A stretch of DNA of 64,000 nucleotides from an uncultured Tenacibaculum sp. (lineage in GTDB: Bacteria; Bacteroidota; Bacteroidia; Flavobacteriales; Flavobacteriaceae). Both the position numbers and the translations under genes were made by a program. Positions 32,624 to 42,586 of the stretch are shown here, piece after piece (the stretch's first letter is position 1; each line of letters starts with the position of its first letter). The stretch spans positions 186,001-250,000 of the forward strand of contig NZ_CANMLT010000003.1 in assembly GCF_947498805.1 (NCBI RefSeq), read 5' to 3'. The notes under the pieces are model-generated. The model did no database searches, had not been told where the DNA came from, and worked only from the letters and a program-made list of their open reading frames with translations.

Positions 32624-33475
32624 TTACTTTAACCCAATATTATCTATTAGACGAATATCTCCAGCGAAAACCGCTATAAACCCACGGTATTTTTTCTTCT
32701 TATGAATAACTTCTGGAGTTTCTAAAGTTTTTTCATCTGCAATGGTAAAGTATTCTAGTTCTAAAAACGGATGTTTTTTAAACTGTTTTTCAACCCATTG
32801 CGTAACCTCTATTACATTTTTTATGCCAAATTTCTTTCTTGCCTTTTTTAAGGTTTTATAAATAAACGGAGCCGCCTCTCTATGTTCCTTAGTTAATCGG
32901 ACATTTCGCGAACTCATCGCTAATCCATCTTCTTCTCTAAAAATTGGTCTTCCTTTAATTTTAACAGGAATATTATGTTTTTCAACCAACTTTTTAATGA
33001 TTTGTAATTGCTGAAAATCCTTTTTACCAAAATAAGCATTTGTAGGTTCTACAATTTCAAACAAGGCTTTCACAATAGTTCCTACTCCATCAAAGTGTCC
33101 ATCTCTAAATTTTCCTTCCATTTGATGTTCCAACCCGTCAAAATCAAAATTTTCAGAGACAACATTGGTGTCGTAAATCTCTTCAACAGAAGGCACAAAT
33201 AACACATCGCATTGTACACTTTCTAATAACCTAATATCGTTTTCAAGTGTTTGTGGATATTTTACTAAATCTTCCTTATTATCAAACTGAGTTGGATTTA
33301 CAAAAATGCTAACTACCGCTATATCATTTTTCTTTTTTGCTCTTTTAACAAGAGATAAATGTCCCTCGTGCAAAGCTCCCATGGTTGGAACAAATCCGAT
33401 AGATTTTTTATCTTTTCTAATGGTTAATAAAAAATCCTTTAATTCAGATTTTGATTTAAAAATTTTCATCGGCAA
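32624..33475 (-). CDS. panC: Pantoate-beta-alanine ligase
   Basis: The enzyme joins pantoate and beta-alanine with ATP. The 283-residue protein shows GFVPTMGALHEGHLSLV (the HIGH-like ATP motif), VSIFVNPTQFDNKEDLVKYP, YFGKKDFQQL with the catalytic Lys region, and GLAMSSRNVRL. The frame starts at 33475, but MKIFKSKSE at 33469 is an equally good start. It heads a row with panD, the flippase-like gene and radA on the minus strand. A -7-like TAATTTTG lies on the minus strand at 33492-33499. Confidence 0.97.
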   Translation of the reverse strand: MPMKIFKSKSELKDFLLTIRKDKKSIGFVPTMGALHEGHLSLVKRAKKKNDIAVVSIFVNPTQFDNKEDLVKYPQTLENDIRLLESVQCDVLFVPSVEEIYDTNVVSENFDFDGLEHQMEGKFRDGHFDGVGTIVKALFEIVEPTNAYFGKKDFQQLQIIKKLVEKHNIPVKIKGRPIFREEDGLAMSSRNVRLTKEHREAAPFIYKTLKKARKKFGIKNVIEVTQWVEKQFKKHPFLELEYFTIADEKTLETPEVIHKKKKYRGFIAVFAGDIRLIDNIGLK

Positions 33476-33565
33476 ATCTTACGTATACGCGCAAAATTAG
33501 CAATTTAACATGATTTTAGCATAAAATTTCGTAATTTTGCATCTTTACAAAAAGAGTTCGATTTA

Positions 33566-34384
33566 ATGAAGGATAAGAGAATATTATATGTTTCTTCTGA
33601 GGTAATTCCATATTTACCGGAAACAGAGTTATCATCTACTGCATTTAATGTTGCTAGACACGCCCATTCAAAAGGAGTTCAAACCCGTATTTTCATGCCA
33701 CGTTTTGGTGTTATAAATGAAAGAAGACACCAGCTTCACGAAGTAATTCGTTTATCTGGTATGAACCTAATAATTAACGACATGGATATGCCGTTAATTA
33801 TTAAAGTAGCTTCTATTCCAAAGGAAAGAATGCAGGTTTACTTTATTGATAATGATGAATACTTTAAGCGTAAAGCTATTTATACTGATGAAGATGATAA
33901 ACTATTCGACGACAATGATGAGCGAATGATTTTCTTTGCTAAAGGTGTAATTGAAACTGTTAAAAAATTAAATTGGGCTCCAGATATCATTCATGTTCAT
34001 GGATGGTTAGCTTCTCTTTTGCCTCTTTATTTAAGAGAATTTTATAAAGAAGAACCTTTATTTACCGAAAGTAAAATTGTTACTTCGCTATATAACAACG
34101 GTTTTGAAGGCGAGTTAAATAATGAGCTAGCAAACAAAGTTCGTTTTGATCAAATCAATAGCGATAAAATTTCTGTTTTTGAAACACCTAATCATATTAA
34201 TATACTTAAAAGCGCTATAGAAAACTCTGACGCGATAATAAAAGGTAGTGAGTCTTTGCCAGACGAGCTTGAAAGCTTTATTAGCGATAAAGAGGTGGAA
34301 ATTTTAGAGTTTCCTTCTGAAGAAATGCTAACCGAATCTCATTTAGAATTTTATAAAGAAACCGTATTAGAATTAAGCGAATAA
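33566..34384 (+). CDS. GT5-like glycogen/starch synthase N-terminal-domain protein
   Basis: The 272-residue protein matches only the N-terminal Rossmann half of GT5 glycogen synthase (ILYVSSEVIPYL at the start and IIHVHGWLASLLPLYL near 140). The C-terminal nucleotide-sugar domain is missing. The KTGGL motif for ADP-glucose is replaced by LPETELSSTAF. It is therefore unlikely to synthesise glycogen. Similar short proteins occur beside panC, DUF4270 and glmS in Bacteroidota, to my recollection. A -7-like TAATTTTG lies at 33532-33539. The DUF4270 gene starts 1 bp after the stop codon. Confidence 0.85.
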   Translation: MKDKRILYVSSEVIPYLPETELSSTAFNVARHAHSKGVQTRIFMPRFGVINERRHQLHEVIRLSGMNLIINDMDMPLIIKVASIPKERMQVYFIDNDEYFKRKAIYTDEDDKLFDDNDERMIFFAKGVIETVKKLNWAPDIIHVHGWLASLLPLYLREFYKEEPLFTESKIVTSLYNNGFEGELNNELANKVRFDQINSDKISVFETPNHINILKSAIENSDAIIKGSESLPDELESFISDKEVEILEFPSEEMLTESHLEFYKETVLELSE

Positions 34385-34385
34385 A

Positions 34386-35999
34386 ATGATCAAAAAATTT
34401 GGTATTATAGGTGTTTGTGCGTTAGCATTAACGACAATCATTTCTTGTGAAAAAGATTTTAACGATATTGGAAGTAGTATAGTAACTAATACAAAGTTTA
34501 GTACTGGAACTATTGAGTTAGAAGTAGAAGTAACTCCATATAGTATTGATGCGAGCACGCCTACTCCTTTCTACAAAGCTGTTAGAGCGGATAACATTGA
34601 ATTTCCAAATCGTACTAACTGGGGTGATTATTGGCTTGGTGTTTATAACAATCCTAACGCTAAGAAAATTGAAGCTTCTTTCATTTCTCAAGTTAATTTA
34701 GCCTCTATTAGAACATTTACAGATAAAACGTATGAAACTACAGATGTAATAGAGCCGCCAGTTTTAGATGAAGTTATTTTAAAAATACCTTTACAAGCAA
34801 CAAGTGGAGATAAAGACGCTGATGGTAAACCTCAGTTTACTTTAGATCAAGTATTAGGAGATCAAGAACAAAGTTTTACTGTAAAAGTGTTTGCAAGTAA
34901 TACTTTTTTAAACAAACTAGATCCTACCGACCCAACAAAAAATAACGAATATTTATCGGATGTTGATTATGATGAGGGTACAGAGTTAAGTTTAGTTTCT
35001 ACTTTTACATTTAAGGATGCAGAAAAAGATACGATGTTTGTTTTTGATAGAACTCTTTTATCTGCTACTCCAAAAACATATAAAGACACACTTAAGGTTG
35101 CTAACGGTACTAGTATTACAGCAAACCCATTTAAGTATATAAAATTAGATAAGAATTTCTTCCAAACTAACTTTATCGATAAATATGATACAGCTGATTT
35201 TGGAAGTCAAGAGGAGTTTGCTAGAAATATTCTTAAAGGAATTATTATTGAAGTTACTGATAATGGAAATAACGGTTCTGCCGTACCTTTAACATTTAGT
35301 AATGCTAACTTATCACCATCTATTGACCTTCTTATAACTTCTACTGTAAAAAATGCAGGAGGAGAGGTAATAGACACTGTTCCTAAAAACCATAGCTATC
35401 CTTTATTAGGTCTTAACAGTCGTATTTATAAGATGACTGATGCTGCTAACCCAACACCTTCTAATAATTTTGTTATACAAGGAACTGCCGGTAGTCTTGC
35501 TGAAGTTAAAATTTTAAACGACACAAAGTTAGCTGAATTAAAAGCTAATAACTGGTTGATTAATGACGCACAAATAACTTTTAATGTAAATCAAACAATC
35601 AGTAAAGATTCTGCATTTGTTCCTCAAAGATTATTTTTATATCAAAACTTTGTGAATAGTGGTGGTCAAGTTGAACCAGCGCAACTTTCTGATGCCCATG
35701 TTGAACCTGCTTCTTTTAATGGTAATGTAGTTATCACAGAGAAAGTACCTGAAAAATACAGCTTTAGAATCACCGATTATATTTCTAATTTACTTAAAGG
35801 AACGGAAAACTATACCAATGATCCTTTAGTTTTAAAAGTATATAATAATCCAACAGACAATCCTGTTACTAATGGAGTTTTAGACACAAGTGTAAAGTCC
35901 TATAATTGGAACCCAAGAGCGGTTACCTTATACGATGGTAATAGTGCGAACGGTGCTAAAAAAGCAATTTTAAAAATATCTTACTCAGAAAAAAAATAA
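34386..35999 (+). CDS. DUF4270 family lipoprotein
   Basis: The 537-residue protein begins with a lipoprotein signal (GVCALALTTIISCEKDF, lipidated Cys about residue 21) and continues as a long, beta-rich DUF4270 domain; the last segment WNPRAVTLYDG and KAILKISYSEKK are typical. It should be an outer membrane surface or periplasmic lipoprotein; its function is unknown. It sits between the GT5-like gene and glmS, with spacings of 1 and 9 bp, so the three are probably cotranscribed. Confidence 0.9.
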   Translation: MIKKFGIIGVCALALTTIISCEKDFNDIGSSIVTNTKFSTGTIELEVEVTPYSIDASTPTPFYKAVRADNIEFPNRTNWGDYWLGVYNNPNAKKIEASFISQVNLASIRTFTDKTYETTDVIEPPVLDEVILKIPLQATSGDKDADGKPQFTLDQVLGDQEQSFTVKVFASNTFLNKLDPTDPTKNNEYLSDVDYDEGTELSLVSTFTFKDAEKDTMFVFDRTLLSATPKTYKDTLKVANGTSITANPFKYIKLDKNFFQTNFIDKYDTADFGSQEEFARNILKGIIIEVTDNGNNGSAVPLTFSNANLSPSIDLLITSTVKNAGGEVIDTVPKNHSYPLLGLNSRIYKMTDAANPTPSNNFVIQGTAGSLAEVKILNDTKLAELKANNWLINDAQITFNVNQTISKDSAFVPQRLFLYQNFVNSGGQVEPAQLSDAHVEPASFNGNVVITEKVPEKYSFRITDYISNLLKGTENYTNDPLVLKVYNNPTDNPVTNGVLDTSVKSYNWNPRAVTLYDGNSANGAKKAILKISYSEKK

Positions 36000-36008
36000 A
36001 CTATTGTT

Positions 36009-37865
36009 ATGTGTGGAATAACTGGTTATATTGGATATAGAGATGCTTATCCAATCGTTATTAATGGATTAAAAAGATTAGAATACCGTGGTTATGATAG
36101 TGCAGGTATAATGATGTATGACGGAGATGTTATGCACCTATCAAAGACCAAGGGTAAAGTTTCAGATCTAGAAGTAATAACAAATAAAGAAGAAATACGC
36201 AAAGAAGGACGTATTGGTATTGGTCATACTCGTTGGGCTACTCATGGAGTACCGAACGATACAAACTCTCACCCACATTTTTCTCAATCGGGAAATTTAG
36301 TAATCGTTCACAATGGTATCATTGAAAATTACGATACCATAAAAAAAGAACTTATTTCAAGGGGCTATGAGTTCCAAAGTGATACTGATACTGAAGTATT
36401 AGTAAACTTAATTGAAGAGGTAAAAAAGACGGAAGGTTGTAAATTAGGAAAAGCGGTTCAATTAGCTTTGACACAAGTGATTGGTGCTTATGCTATTGCT
36501 GTTTTCGACAAATCAAAACCTAATGAACTTGTTGTTGCTCGTTTAGGAAGCCCAATCGCTATTGGTGTAGGTAACGAAAACAAAGAATTTTTTGTTGCTT
36601 CAGACGCCTCTCCATTTATTGAGTACACTAAAAATGCTATTTACCTTGAAGATGGTGAATTAGCCATCATAAAGAAAGACAAAGGAATTAAAGTTCGTAA
36701 AATAGATAATGATAAATTAGTTGATGCTAATATTCAAGAGCTTCAATTAAGCTTAGAGCAAATTGAAAAAGGTGGATATGATCACTTTATGTTAAAAGAG
36801 ATTTACGAACAACCTAAAGCAATTATTGACACCTATCGTGGTAGAATGCTTCCTGATGAAGGAATCATTAAAATGGCAGGTGTAGATGATAATATTTCTA
36901 AGTTTTTAAACGCTGATAGAATCATTATTGTTGCTTGTGGTACCTCTTGGCATGCTGGATTAGTAGGTGAATATCTTTTTGAAGATATGGCTCGTATTCC
37001 TGTTGAAGTTGAATATGCTTCTGAGTTTAGATACAGAAATCCTATTATTACAGAAAAAGATGTTGTTATTGCTATTTCTCAATCAGGAGAAACTGCAGAT
37101 ACTTTAGCAGCTATTAAGCTTGCAAAATCTAAGGGTGCATTTGTTTTTGGAGTTTGTAATGTAGTTGGTTCTTCTATTGCTCGTGAAACTCATGCAGGAG
37201 CATATACACATGCAGGTCCGGAAATTGGTGTAGCTTCTACAAAGGCTTTTACTACTCAAATTACAGTATTATCTTTAATAGCTTTAAAACTTGCTAAAAA
37301 GCGTGGTACATTATCTCAAACTGCGTTTCAACAGTATTTACAAACAATGCAGTTGATTCCAAACCAAGTTGAGCAATTACTAAAGATAGACAAACAAGTT
37401 GAAGAAATTGCCGCTGTATATAAAGATGCTAAGAACTGTTTATATTTAGGTAGAGGGTTTAATTTCCCAGTAGCATTAGAAGGAGCATTAAAACTTAAAG
37501 AGATTTCATATATCCATGCAGAAGGCTATCCTGCTGCAGAAATGAAGCATGGTCCTATTGCTTTAATTGATGAAAACATGCCTGTTTTTGTTATAGCTAC
37601 TAAAAGAGGTCACTACGAAAAAGTAGTGAGTAATATTCAAGAAATTAAATCTAGAAGTGGTAAAATTATAGCTATTGTTACAGAAGGTGATGAAACGGTT
37701 AAAGAAATAGCTGATCACACTATAGAAATTCCTGAAACAGAGGAAGCTTTAACCCCATTGTTAACTACAATCCCGTTACAATTGTTATCATATCACATAG
37801 CGGTAATGTTAGGTAAAAATGTTGACCAACCTAGAAACCTTGCTAAATCTGTTACTGTAGAGTAA
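36009..37865 (+). CDS. glmS: Glucosamine-fructose-6-phosphate aminotransferase
   Basis: The enzyme makes glucosamine-6-phosphate from fructose-6-phosphate and glutamine for peptidoglycan and LPS. The 618-residue protein has the N-terminal glutamine amidotransferase domain with the nucleophile C2 (MCGITGYIG) and LEYRGYDSAG, then two SIS domains (VACGTSWHAGLVGEYLFE, then LYLGRGFNFPVALEGALKLK) and the C-terminal NLAKSVTVE end. It is a few residues longer than the E. coli enzyme. Terminators follow at 37891 and 37964. Confidence 0.97.
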   Translation: MCGITGYIGYRDAYPIVINGLKRLEYRGYDSAGIMMYDGDVMHLSKTKGKVSDLEVITNKEEIRKEGRIGIGHTRWATHGVPNDTNSHPHFSQSGNLVIVHNGIIENYDTIKKELISRGYEFQSDTDTEVLVNLIEEVKKTEGCKLGKAVQLALTQVIGAYAIAVFDKSKPNELVVARLGSPIAIGVGNENKEFFVASDASPFIEYTKNAIYLEDGELAIIKKDKGIKVRKIDNDKLVDANIQELQLSLEQIEKGGYDHFMLKEIYEQPKAIIDTYRGRMLPDEGIIKMAGVDDNISKFLNADRIIIVACGTSWHAGLVGEYLFEDMARIPVEVEYASEFRYRNPIITEKDVVIAISQSGETADTLAAIKLAKSKGAFVFGVCNVVGSSIARETHAGAYTHAGPEIGVASTKAFTTQITVLSLIALKLAKKRGTLSQTAFQQYLQTMQLIPNQVEQLLKIDKQVEEIAAVYKDAKNCLYLGRGFNFPVALEGALKLKEISYIHAEGYPAAEMKHGPIALIDENMPVFVIATKRGHYEKVVSNIQEIKSRSGKIIAIVTEGDETVKEIADHTIEIPETEEALTPLLTTIPLQLLSYHIAVMLGKNVDQPRNLAKSVTVE

Positions 37866-37890
37866 TCGAATTACAATATATTTAAATAAA

Positions 37891-37918
37891 AAAAGCCGGC
37901 ATAAAAGCCAGCTTTTTT
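37891..37918 (+). terminator. Terminator after glmS
   Basis: AAAAGCCGGC and GCCAGCTTTT form a 10-bp stem with one C-A mismatch around ATAAAA, followed by more T. Confidence 0.75.
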
Positions 37919-37963
37919 TATTTCCTATAACTTCTTATTTTTTTCAATTATACCGCATTAAAA

Positions 37964-37990
37964 AAGGTCAATACAATTTGTATTGACCTT
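37964..37990. terminator. Terminator of the TonB-dependent receptor gene
   Basis: AAGGTCAATACA (37964-37975) and TGTATTGACCTT (37979-37990) form a perfect 12-bp stem with a 3-base loop, between the converging glmS and receptor genes. Confidence 0.75.
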
Positions 37991-38018
37991 CTTAATATAA
38001 ATATAAACTTACTTATTA

Positions 38019-40727
38019 TTAATCATTAATAGTCCATGATACATAATACATTGATCCTACTAATCCAGAACCAGGAGCTACAACATAATTATCTCCTGTT
38101 AAATTAGTTCCTCCAAATTTCAATCTTGATCTGTTCGAGAACCTCCAGTTAATTTGTGCATCTAATACTGTTCTAGCATCAATTTGAGCATCTAGTATAC
38201 TTGACTCCCATAAGAAGTCATTTTGCCAACGTACATTCACGTTAAACCCAATATTCTTAATTATATTAGGATTACCAAACATCACCTTAAATCTGTGCTC
38301 TGGTGTATTAAACCCAGCCTTAAAACTTGGATCAGAATTTTGATCAAAGCTAAATCTAGACCAAGTATAATTTGCTCCTAAATTAAATGTCTTAAATACT
38401 TTTGTATTCATTCCTATTCCTAAACCATAAGAACTTACATCTGCTTTTGAATTTGTATATACCGATAGGCTTGTTACATCTCCATTTTCCAGTGCTGTTC
38501 TACCATTTCCAGCCGTACCTGAATAATTTGGCACAAACACATTTTTAAACGCTGTAAAATCTTTATAATCGTTATAGTACCCATTAATATCAAGCTCTAA
38601 TACATTATCATCACTTAAACCGATAATACTTCTATATCCTAATTCAAATGTACCTACTTGTTCTGGTCTTATGGTCTCTAAATTGGCCGCAGCTCCACCA
38701 TTAACAAGTCTCGCGTTATCAAAAACATAGTCTCCTGTAATTGTAGAAGTACCACCACCTCCAAAGTTATTCACTTGAACGTTAAAACGACTTAAGTTAT
38801 CACTAGCTGTTCCAAAAACAAATTCATTAGGTCCAATTCGTAAACCTAAATATCTTTCTAAAGTACTTGGATTTCTAAAACCTGTTTGAAACGATGCTCT
38901 TAAGATATGATTTCTACTTTCTCCTAACGAATAGTTCAATGCAAATCTCGGTGAGTAATTTGCTTTTAATTCAGATGTTTTATCATAACGAATAGATGAG
39001 GTTAACTTTAATCTATCATCCAAGAATTTCTTTTGTAACTGTGCATATGCACCAAAATCTTGGAAGTTTATCTTTTCATCCTTATCTGTAAACAATGTTC
39101 CTTGAGAATTTACATCTGTATTACGGTAACTCATACCTACCTGAAACTCTCCCCATTTGATTAAATCTCTAAAGTTATAGTTAGCATCAAAATGATAGAA
39201 AGATGTGTTATCAAAAATTGCAGCTCCACCTTCATTCACAGAAGTATTGATGATTCGATCAACTTCAGTTTTAAATGCCGCTGTACCAGGTTGTAATCTA
39301 TTTCTATTTGCAAAAGTTCTTGCATCCGCATCATTACCAAGACTTAATCCAGGGATTGTAACTGCACCACTTAACACTCCAGCATATTCAAGAAACCAAT
39401 TTCTATTTGGGTTATACGCTTCATTTAAAGCTAATCCTAATGATCTTAAATCATAACTTTTTCCTGCATCATTTGCTGTATAATATCCTCTAGCAAAAAA
39501 ATTCTTTCCTACTAACTCCAATCTATGCTGTTGCATGAAGTTACCTCTTTGTGCATACCTACTTGTTCCTTGATAAATTAAATCACCAGTGGTAAAACGT
39601 GAATTTAAGATAATTTCTAATTTATCATTCTTCCAAGGCCTATAGTGAATAGAACCATCAAACTTTAAGTTTTTACTATTGTAATCAATCAAGTCACTTT
39701 CAAGATACCCCGTTCTACTTACTTCAATTGGAGGTAATGCAGCATTTAGTGAACTTAAATCAACACTAAAATCATCTCCATATACATTTAATCCATCATA
39801 ATCTGTATTCGTAGTTCTATTTCCAGCTATTTTAGTTCCACCAACACCCGTTGTATTAGACTCATCAATGGCATGCCATTCTTCAGCCTCAAAATAGTTG
39901 AAATTAACTTTCGCTGCTAAATAATCATTAAACTTATATGCCATTCTAATCCCCACATCATAAAACACATCATTATCCACTGATGCATCTTGAGATATGA
40001 TACCAGTCTTTATAGAAGTACTAATTCCTGTATAGGTAAATGGACTTTTACTTGTCATTAATAAAATTCCGTTAAATGCATTTGCACCATATAAAGCAGA
40101 AGAAGCACCTGGAAGAATTTCTACACTATGTACATCTAATTCTGAAATCCCTACGTAATTACCGAATGAGAAATTCAAAGCTGGTACAGAGCTATCAACT
40201 CCATCAACTAACTGTACAAATCGAGTATTATCAAATGTAGAGAACCCTCTTGTGTTAATAGATTTAAATCCATAACTACTTTCACGAGACTCTACTCCTT
40301 TTAAGTTAGTTAAACCATCATAAAAAGAAGGTGATGTATTATTTCGAATATCAGTGATCCCCATTCTTTCAATAGTTACTGGAGATTCAATAACTCGTTC
40401 TGGAGCTCTCGAAGCCGAAACTACTACTTCTTCTAATGAGATATTCTCTTTTAAGATTACATTAATTTCTTGGTCTTTGCTAGTTACATTAATTATCTCT
40501 GCCTGATAACCGAATGCTGTTACCTGTATATCTAACGGAAAGGATTTTGAAGTGGTTATTGTAAAATTCCCGTCTGCATCAGATACTACTATGGTATTAT
40601 CTATTCTAATTGAGGCACTTTGGAAGGGTTCTAGATATTCATCAAAAACTTTCCCTTCAATGGTAGTTTGCGCGTAAAAGGACAAACTACACAACATAAA
40701 AACTGTTGAGAGTAGTTTTCTAAACAT
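38019..40727 (-). CDS. TonB-dependent outer membrane receptor
   Basis: The 902-residue protein has a signal peptide (MFRKLLSTVFMLCSLSFYAQ), a carboxypeptidase-like regulatory beta domain (about 22-95), a plug domain (about 110-235, with ESSYGFKSINTRGFSTF and VEILPGASSALYGANAFNG) and a beta barrel to the C-terminus. It imports an unknown ligand across the outer membrane using TonB energy. There is no SusD neighbour, so a polysaccharide-type SusCD role is not supported. Two TonB-like genes lie upstream on the same strand. Confidence 0.95.
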   Translation of the reverse strand: MFRKLLSTVFMLCSLSFYAQTTIEGKVFDEYLEPFQSASIRIDNTIVVSDADGNFTITTSKSFPLDIQVTAFGYQAEIINVTSKDQEINVILKENISLEEVVVSASRAPERVIESPVTIERMGITDIRNNTSPSFYDGLTNLKGVESRESSYGFKSINTRGFSTFDNTRFVQLVDGVDSSVPALNFSFGNYVGISELDVHSVEILPGASSALYGANAFNGILLMTSKSPFTYTGISTSIKTGIISQDASVDNDVFYDVGIRMAYKFNDYLAAKVNFNYFEAEEWHAIDESNTTGVGGTKIAGNRTTNTDYDGLNVYGDDFSVDLSSLNAALPPIEVSRTGYLESDLIDYNSKNLKFDGSIHYRPWKNDKLEIILNSRFTTGDLIYQGTSRYAQRGNFMQQHRLELVGKNFFARGYYTANDAGKSYDLRSLGLALNEAYNPNRNWFLEYAGVLSGAVTIPGLSLGNDADARTFANRNRLQPGTAAFKTEVDRIINTSVNEGGAAIFDNTSFYHFDANYNFRDLIKWGEFQVGMSYRNTDVNSQGTLFTDKDEKINFQDFGAYAQLQKKFLDDRLKLTSSIRYDKTSELKANYSPRFALNYSLGESRNHILRASFQTGFRNPSTLERYLGLRIGPNEFVFGTASDNLSRFNVQVNNFGGGGTSTITGDYVFDNARLVNGGAAANLETIRPEQVGTFELGYRSIIGLSDDNVLELDINGYYNDYKDFTAFKNVFVPNYSGTAGNGRTALENGDVTSLSVYTNSKADVSSYGLGIGMNTKVFKTFNLGANYTWSRFSFDQNSDPSFKAGFNTPEHRFKVMFGNPNIIKNIGFNVNVRWQNDFLWESSILDAQIDARTVLDAQINWRFSNRSRLKFGGTNLTGDNYVVAPGSGLVGSMYYVSWTIND

Positions 40728-40775
40728 ATATATTTATTTTGAATTGGTTGAAAAATTGGTATGTATATTCTATAC

Positions 40776-41495
40776 TTATTCTTCTAAAGAGAATGTAATA
40801 GGAAAACCGTATTTAACAGCTACACGACTTCCATTCTTTTTAGCAGGAGCAAATTGCGGTAGTTTGTGAACTACATTTTGAGCTACATGATTTAAAATCT
40901 CTCCATTTTTAGGTCCTAAAGTCTTTATATTCTTTACGTTTCCGTCTTTATCAATAATAAAACGAACCCAAACTTCTCCTTGAATCGATTCTTGTACTGC
41001 TTTACTCGGATAATGAAAATACTTTTGGATATGCTTCATCATTTCTTCATTAAAGCAGTCTACTCGTTCTCCTTTCTTTGTTTTTTTGCATGCACTAAAA
41101 GAAGGAATTTTATCTACTTCACTAAACTTAGAGGCTTTTCTTACTTCCTCTGCAGATAATTTATTTTTAAGGTCTTCTATATTTGTCTTAAAAGCTAGTC
41201 CCTTTGTTATAGGACTTTCGTTTGCTGTACTTTGAATACCAGATGTACCCAAACTTCCTACGCCTGTAGCAGCTTGCTTTTTAGCTAGCTCTCTTTTTTT
41301 CATAAAGCGCTTACTAGCCGAAACTTTTACGGTAATTTGTCTTGATTTTTTCTTGTTTGATGGTTCTTCGACTGCACATTTTGTAATACTATTTACATCG
41401 AAAGAATCCTCAGGAGTCTCGCAAACTTCTTTTTGCGCGAACATACTGGTAATGCTTATCATCACCAATATAAGTAGCAGGTGTATTTTTGTCAT
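40776..41495 (-). CDS. TonB-like secreted protein (energy transducer TonB C-terminal domain), copy 2
   Basis: The 239-residue protein has a signal peptide (MTKIHLLLILVMISITSMFAQ) and a C-terminal TonB domain (about 150-239; YPSKAVQESIQGEVWVRFII, then NGSRVAVKYGFPITFSLEE). Unlike classical TonB it has a cleavable-looking signal and no proline-rich spacer. The middle is basic and low in complexity. It pairs with a similar protein at 41663-42376, and both lie upstream of the TonB-dependent receptor gene. The frame is open to 41525, but ATG 41495 starts the signal peptide. Confidence 0.85.
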   Translation of the reverse strand: MTKIHLLLILVMISITSMFAQKEVCETPEDSFDVNSITKCAVEEPSNKKKSRQITVKVSASKRFMKKRELAKKQAATGVGSLGTSGIQSTANESPITKGLAFKTNIEDLKNKLSAEEVRKASKFSEVDKIPSFSACKKTKKGERVDCFNEEMMKHIQKYFHYPSKAVQESIQGEVWVRFIIDKDGNVKNIKTLGPKNGEILNHVAQNVVHKLPQFAPAKKNGSRVAVKYGFPITFSLEE

Positions 41496-41662
41496 AATAT
41501 TGGGGGCATTATAGTTTATATACAAGTCCTATTTAAAATCTATAGTTTGGGGCTAAATAGAAACCAGTGTACAAAAATATGTTTTTTTCACTTAAAAATT
41601 GTTAATTTTAATGAAAAAGGGGAAATTCCCCACAAAAACACAACCCTCTCAATAACAACTCA

Positions 41663-42376
41663 TTACTCTCCTAATGTAAAATTCATAGGGAAAGTATATT
41701 CTACATTGATTGACTCGCCATTTTGTTTACCTGGAATAAAGTCTGGCAATAGCGAAACAATACGAATTGCTTCCTTCTTTAAAGACTCTCCATACTTCGG
41801 AGCCGTAACCTTTACATTGTCAACATAACCATTTGAATTAATAACAAAACTAACCCAAACATTTCCTTCTATTTCATTGATTAATGCTTCTTCTGGGTAC
41901 ATGAAATTTTCCTCAATATGTTTTTTCATTTCATAATTGAAACAATCTACCCCACTCAGCCCACTATTGTTACATGACTTAAACTGTGGTATATCTTCTA
42001 CTTCACCAAAAGTCATACTAGCTTTAACTTCTTTTTTAGTATACATAGTTTCAACAACCTGCTGCACCTTTTCCTTAACATCTTTTAGGTCTTCACTTTC
42101 AAATGCATGAACAGACATACTCAAGTGAGTTAATGCATTCACTTGGATTGCTTCTTTTCGCTCAAATGCTCTTTTCTTAAAATATCTCTGACTTGAAACT
42201 TGTGATTGATGTTTAATGGTTTTATCTTTAGGCAATTTCTCTTCTACCTCACATTTTTTAGATGCGATGGCATTAACATCAACTAGAACTGGCTCTTCGT
42301 TACTTGTACATATTTCTTGAGCAATGGATTGCTGAAACATGCACATTACTAAGAGTAATGGCAGTATTTTTTTCAT
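41663..42376 (-). CDS. TonB-like secreted protein, copy 1
   Basis: The 237-residue paralogue of the 40776-41495 protein has a signal peptide (MKKILPLLLVMCMFQQSIAQ), a shared acidic early segment (CEVEEKLPKDK), the same CFNYEMKKHIEENFMYPEEA block, and a C-terminal TonB domain ending VEYTFPMNFTLGE. The absence of a Pro-rich linker and membrane anchor suggests an envelope role other than classic TonB energy transfer. The two copies are 167 bases apart and have the same orientation. Confidence 0.85.
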   Translation of the reverse strand: MKKILPLLLVMCMFQQSIAQEICTSNEEPVLVDVNAIASKKCEVEEKLPKDKTIKHQSQVSSQRYFKKRAFERKEAIQVNALTHLSMSVHAFESEDLKDVKEKVQQVVETMYTKKEVKASMTFGEVEDIPQFKSCNNSGLSGVDCFNYEMKKHIEENFMYPEEALINEIEGNVWVSFVINSNGYVDNVKVTAPKYGESLKKEAIRIVSLLPDFIPGKQNGESINVEYTFPMNFTLGE

Positions 42377-42586
42377 GACACAACTATTTAATCCTTTATA
42401 TCAGCAAGAAGCTTAAAGGTAAGTTCAACATAGAAAAATTACTGCTTAGGTTTGGGGAAGGGGAATACAAGGTTTTCATAATTAAGGGGACTCATATAAG
42501 GGTTAAACAAATAAATGTACTCTAAATATAATATTTTTTTCGAAAAAACACAATTCAATGTACTAATTGTTTGTTTTTATGTACAA

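Noticed and set aside
38019..40727. SusCD polysaccharide utilisation locus
   Set aside because: The receptor has no SusD-like neighbour and no glycoside hydrolases; the upstream genes are TonB-like proteins.
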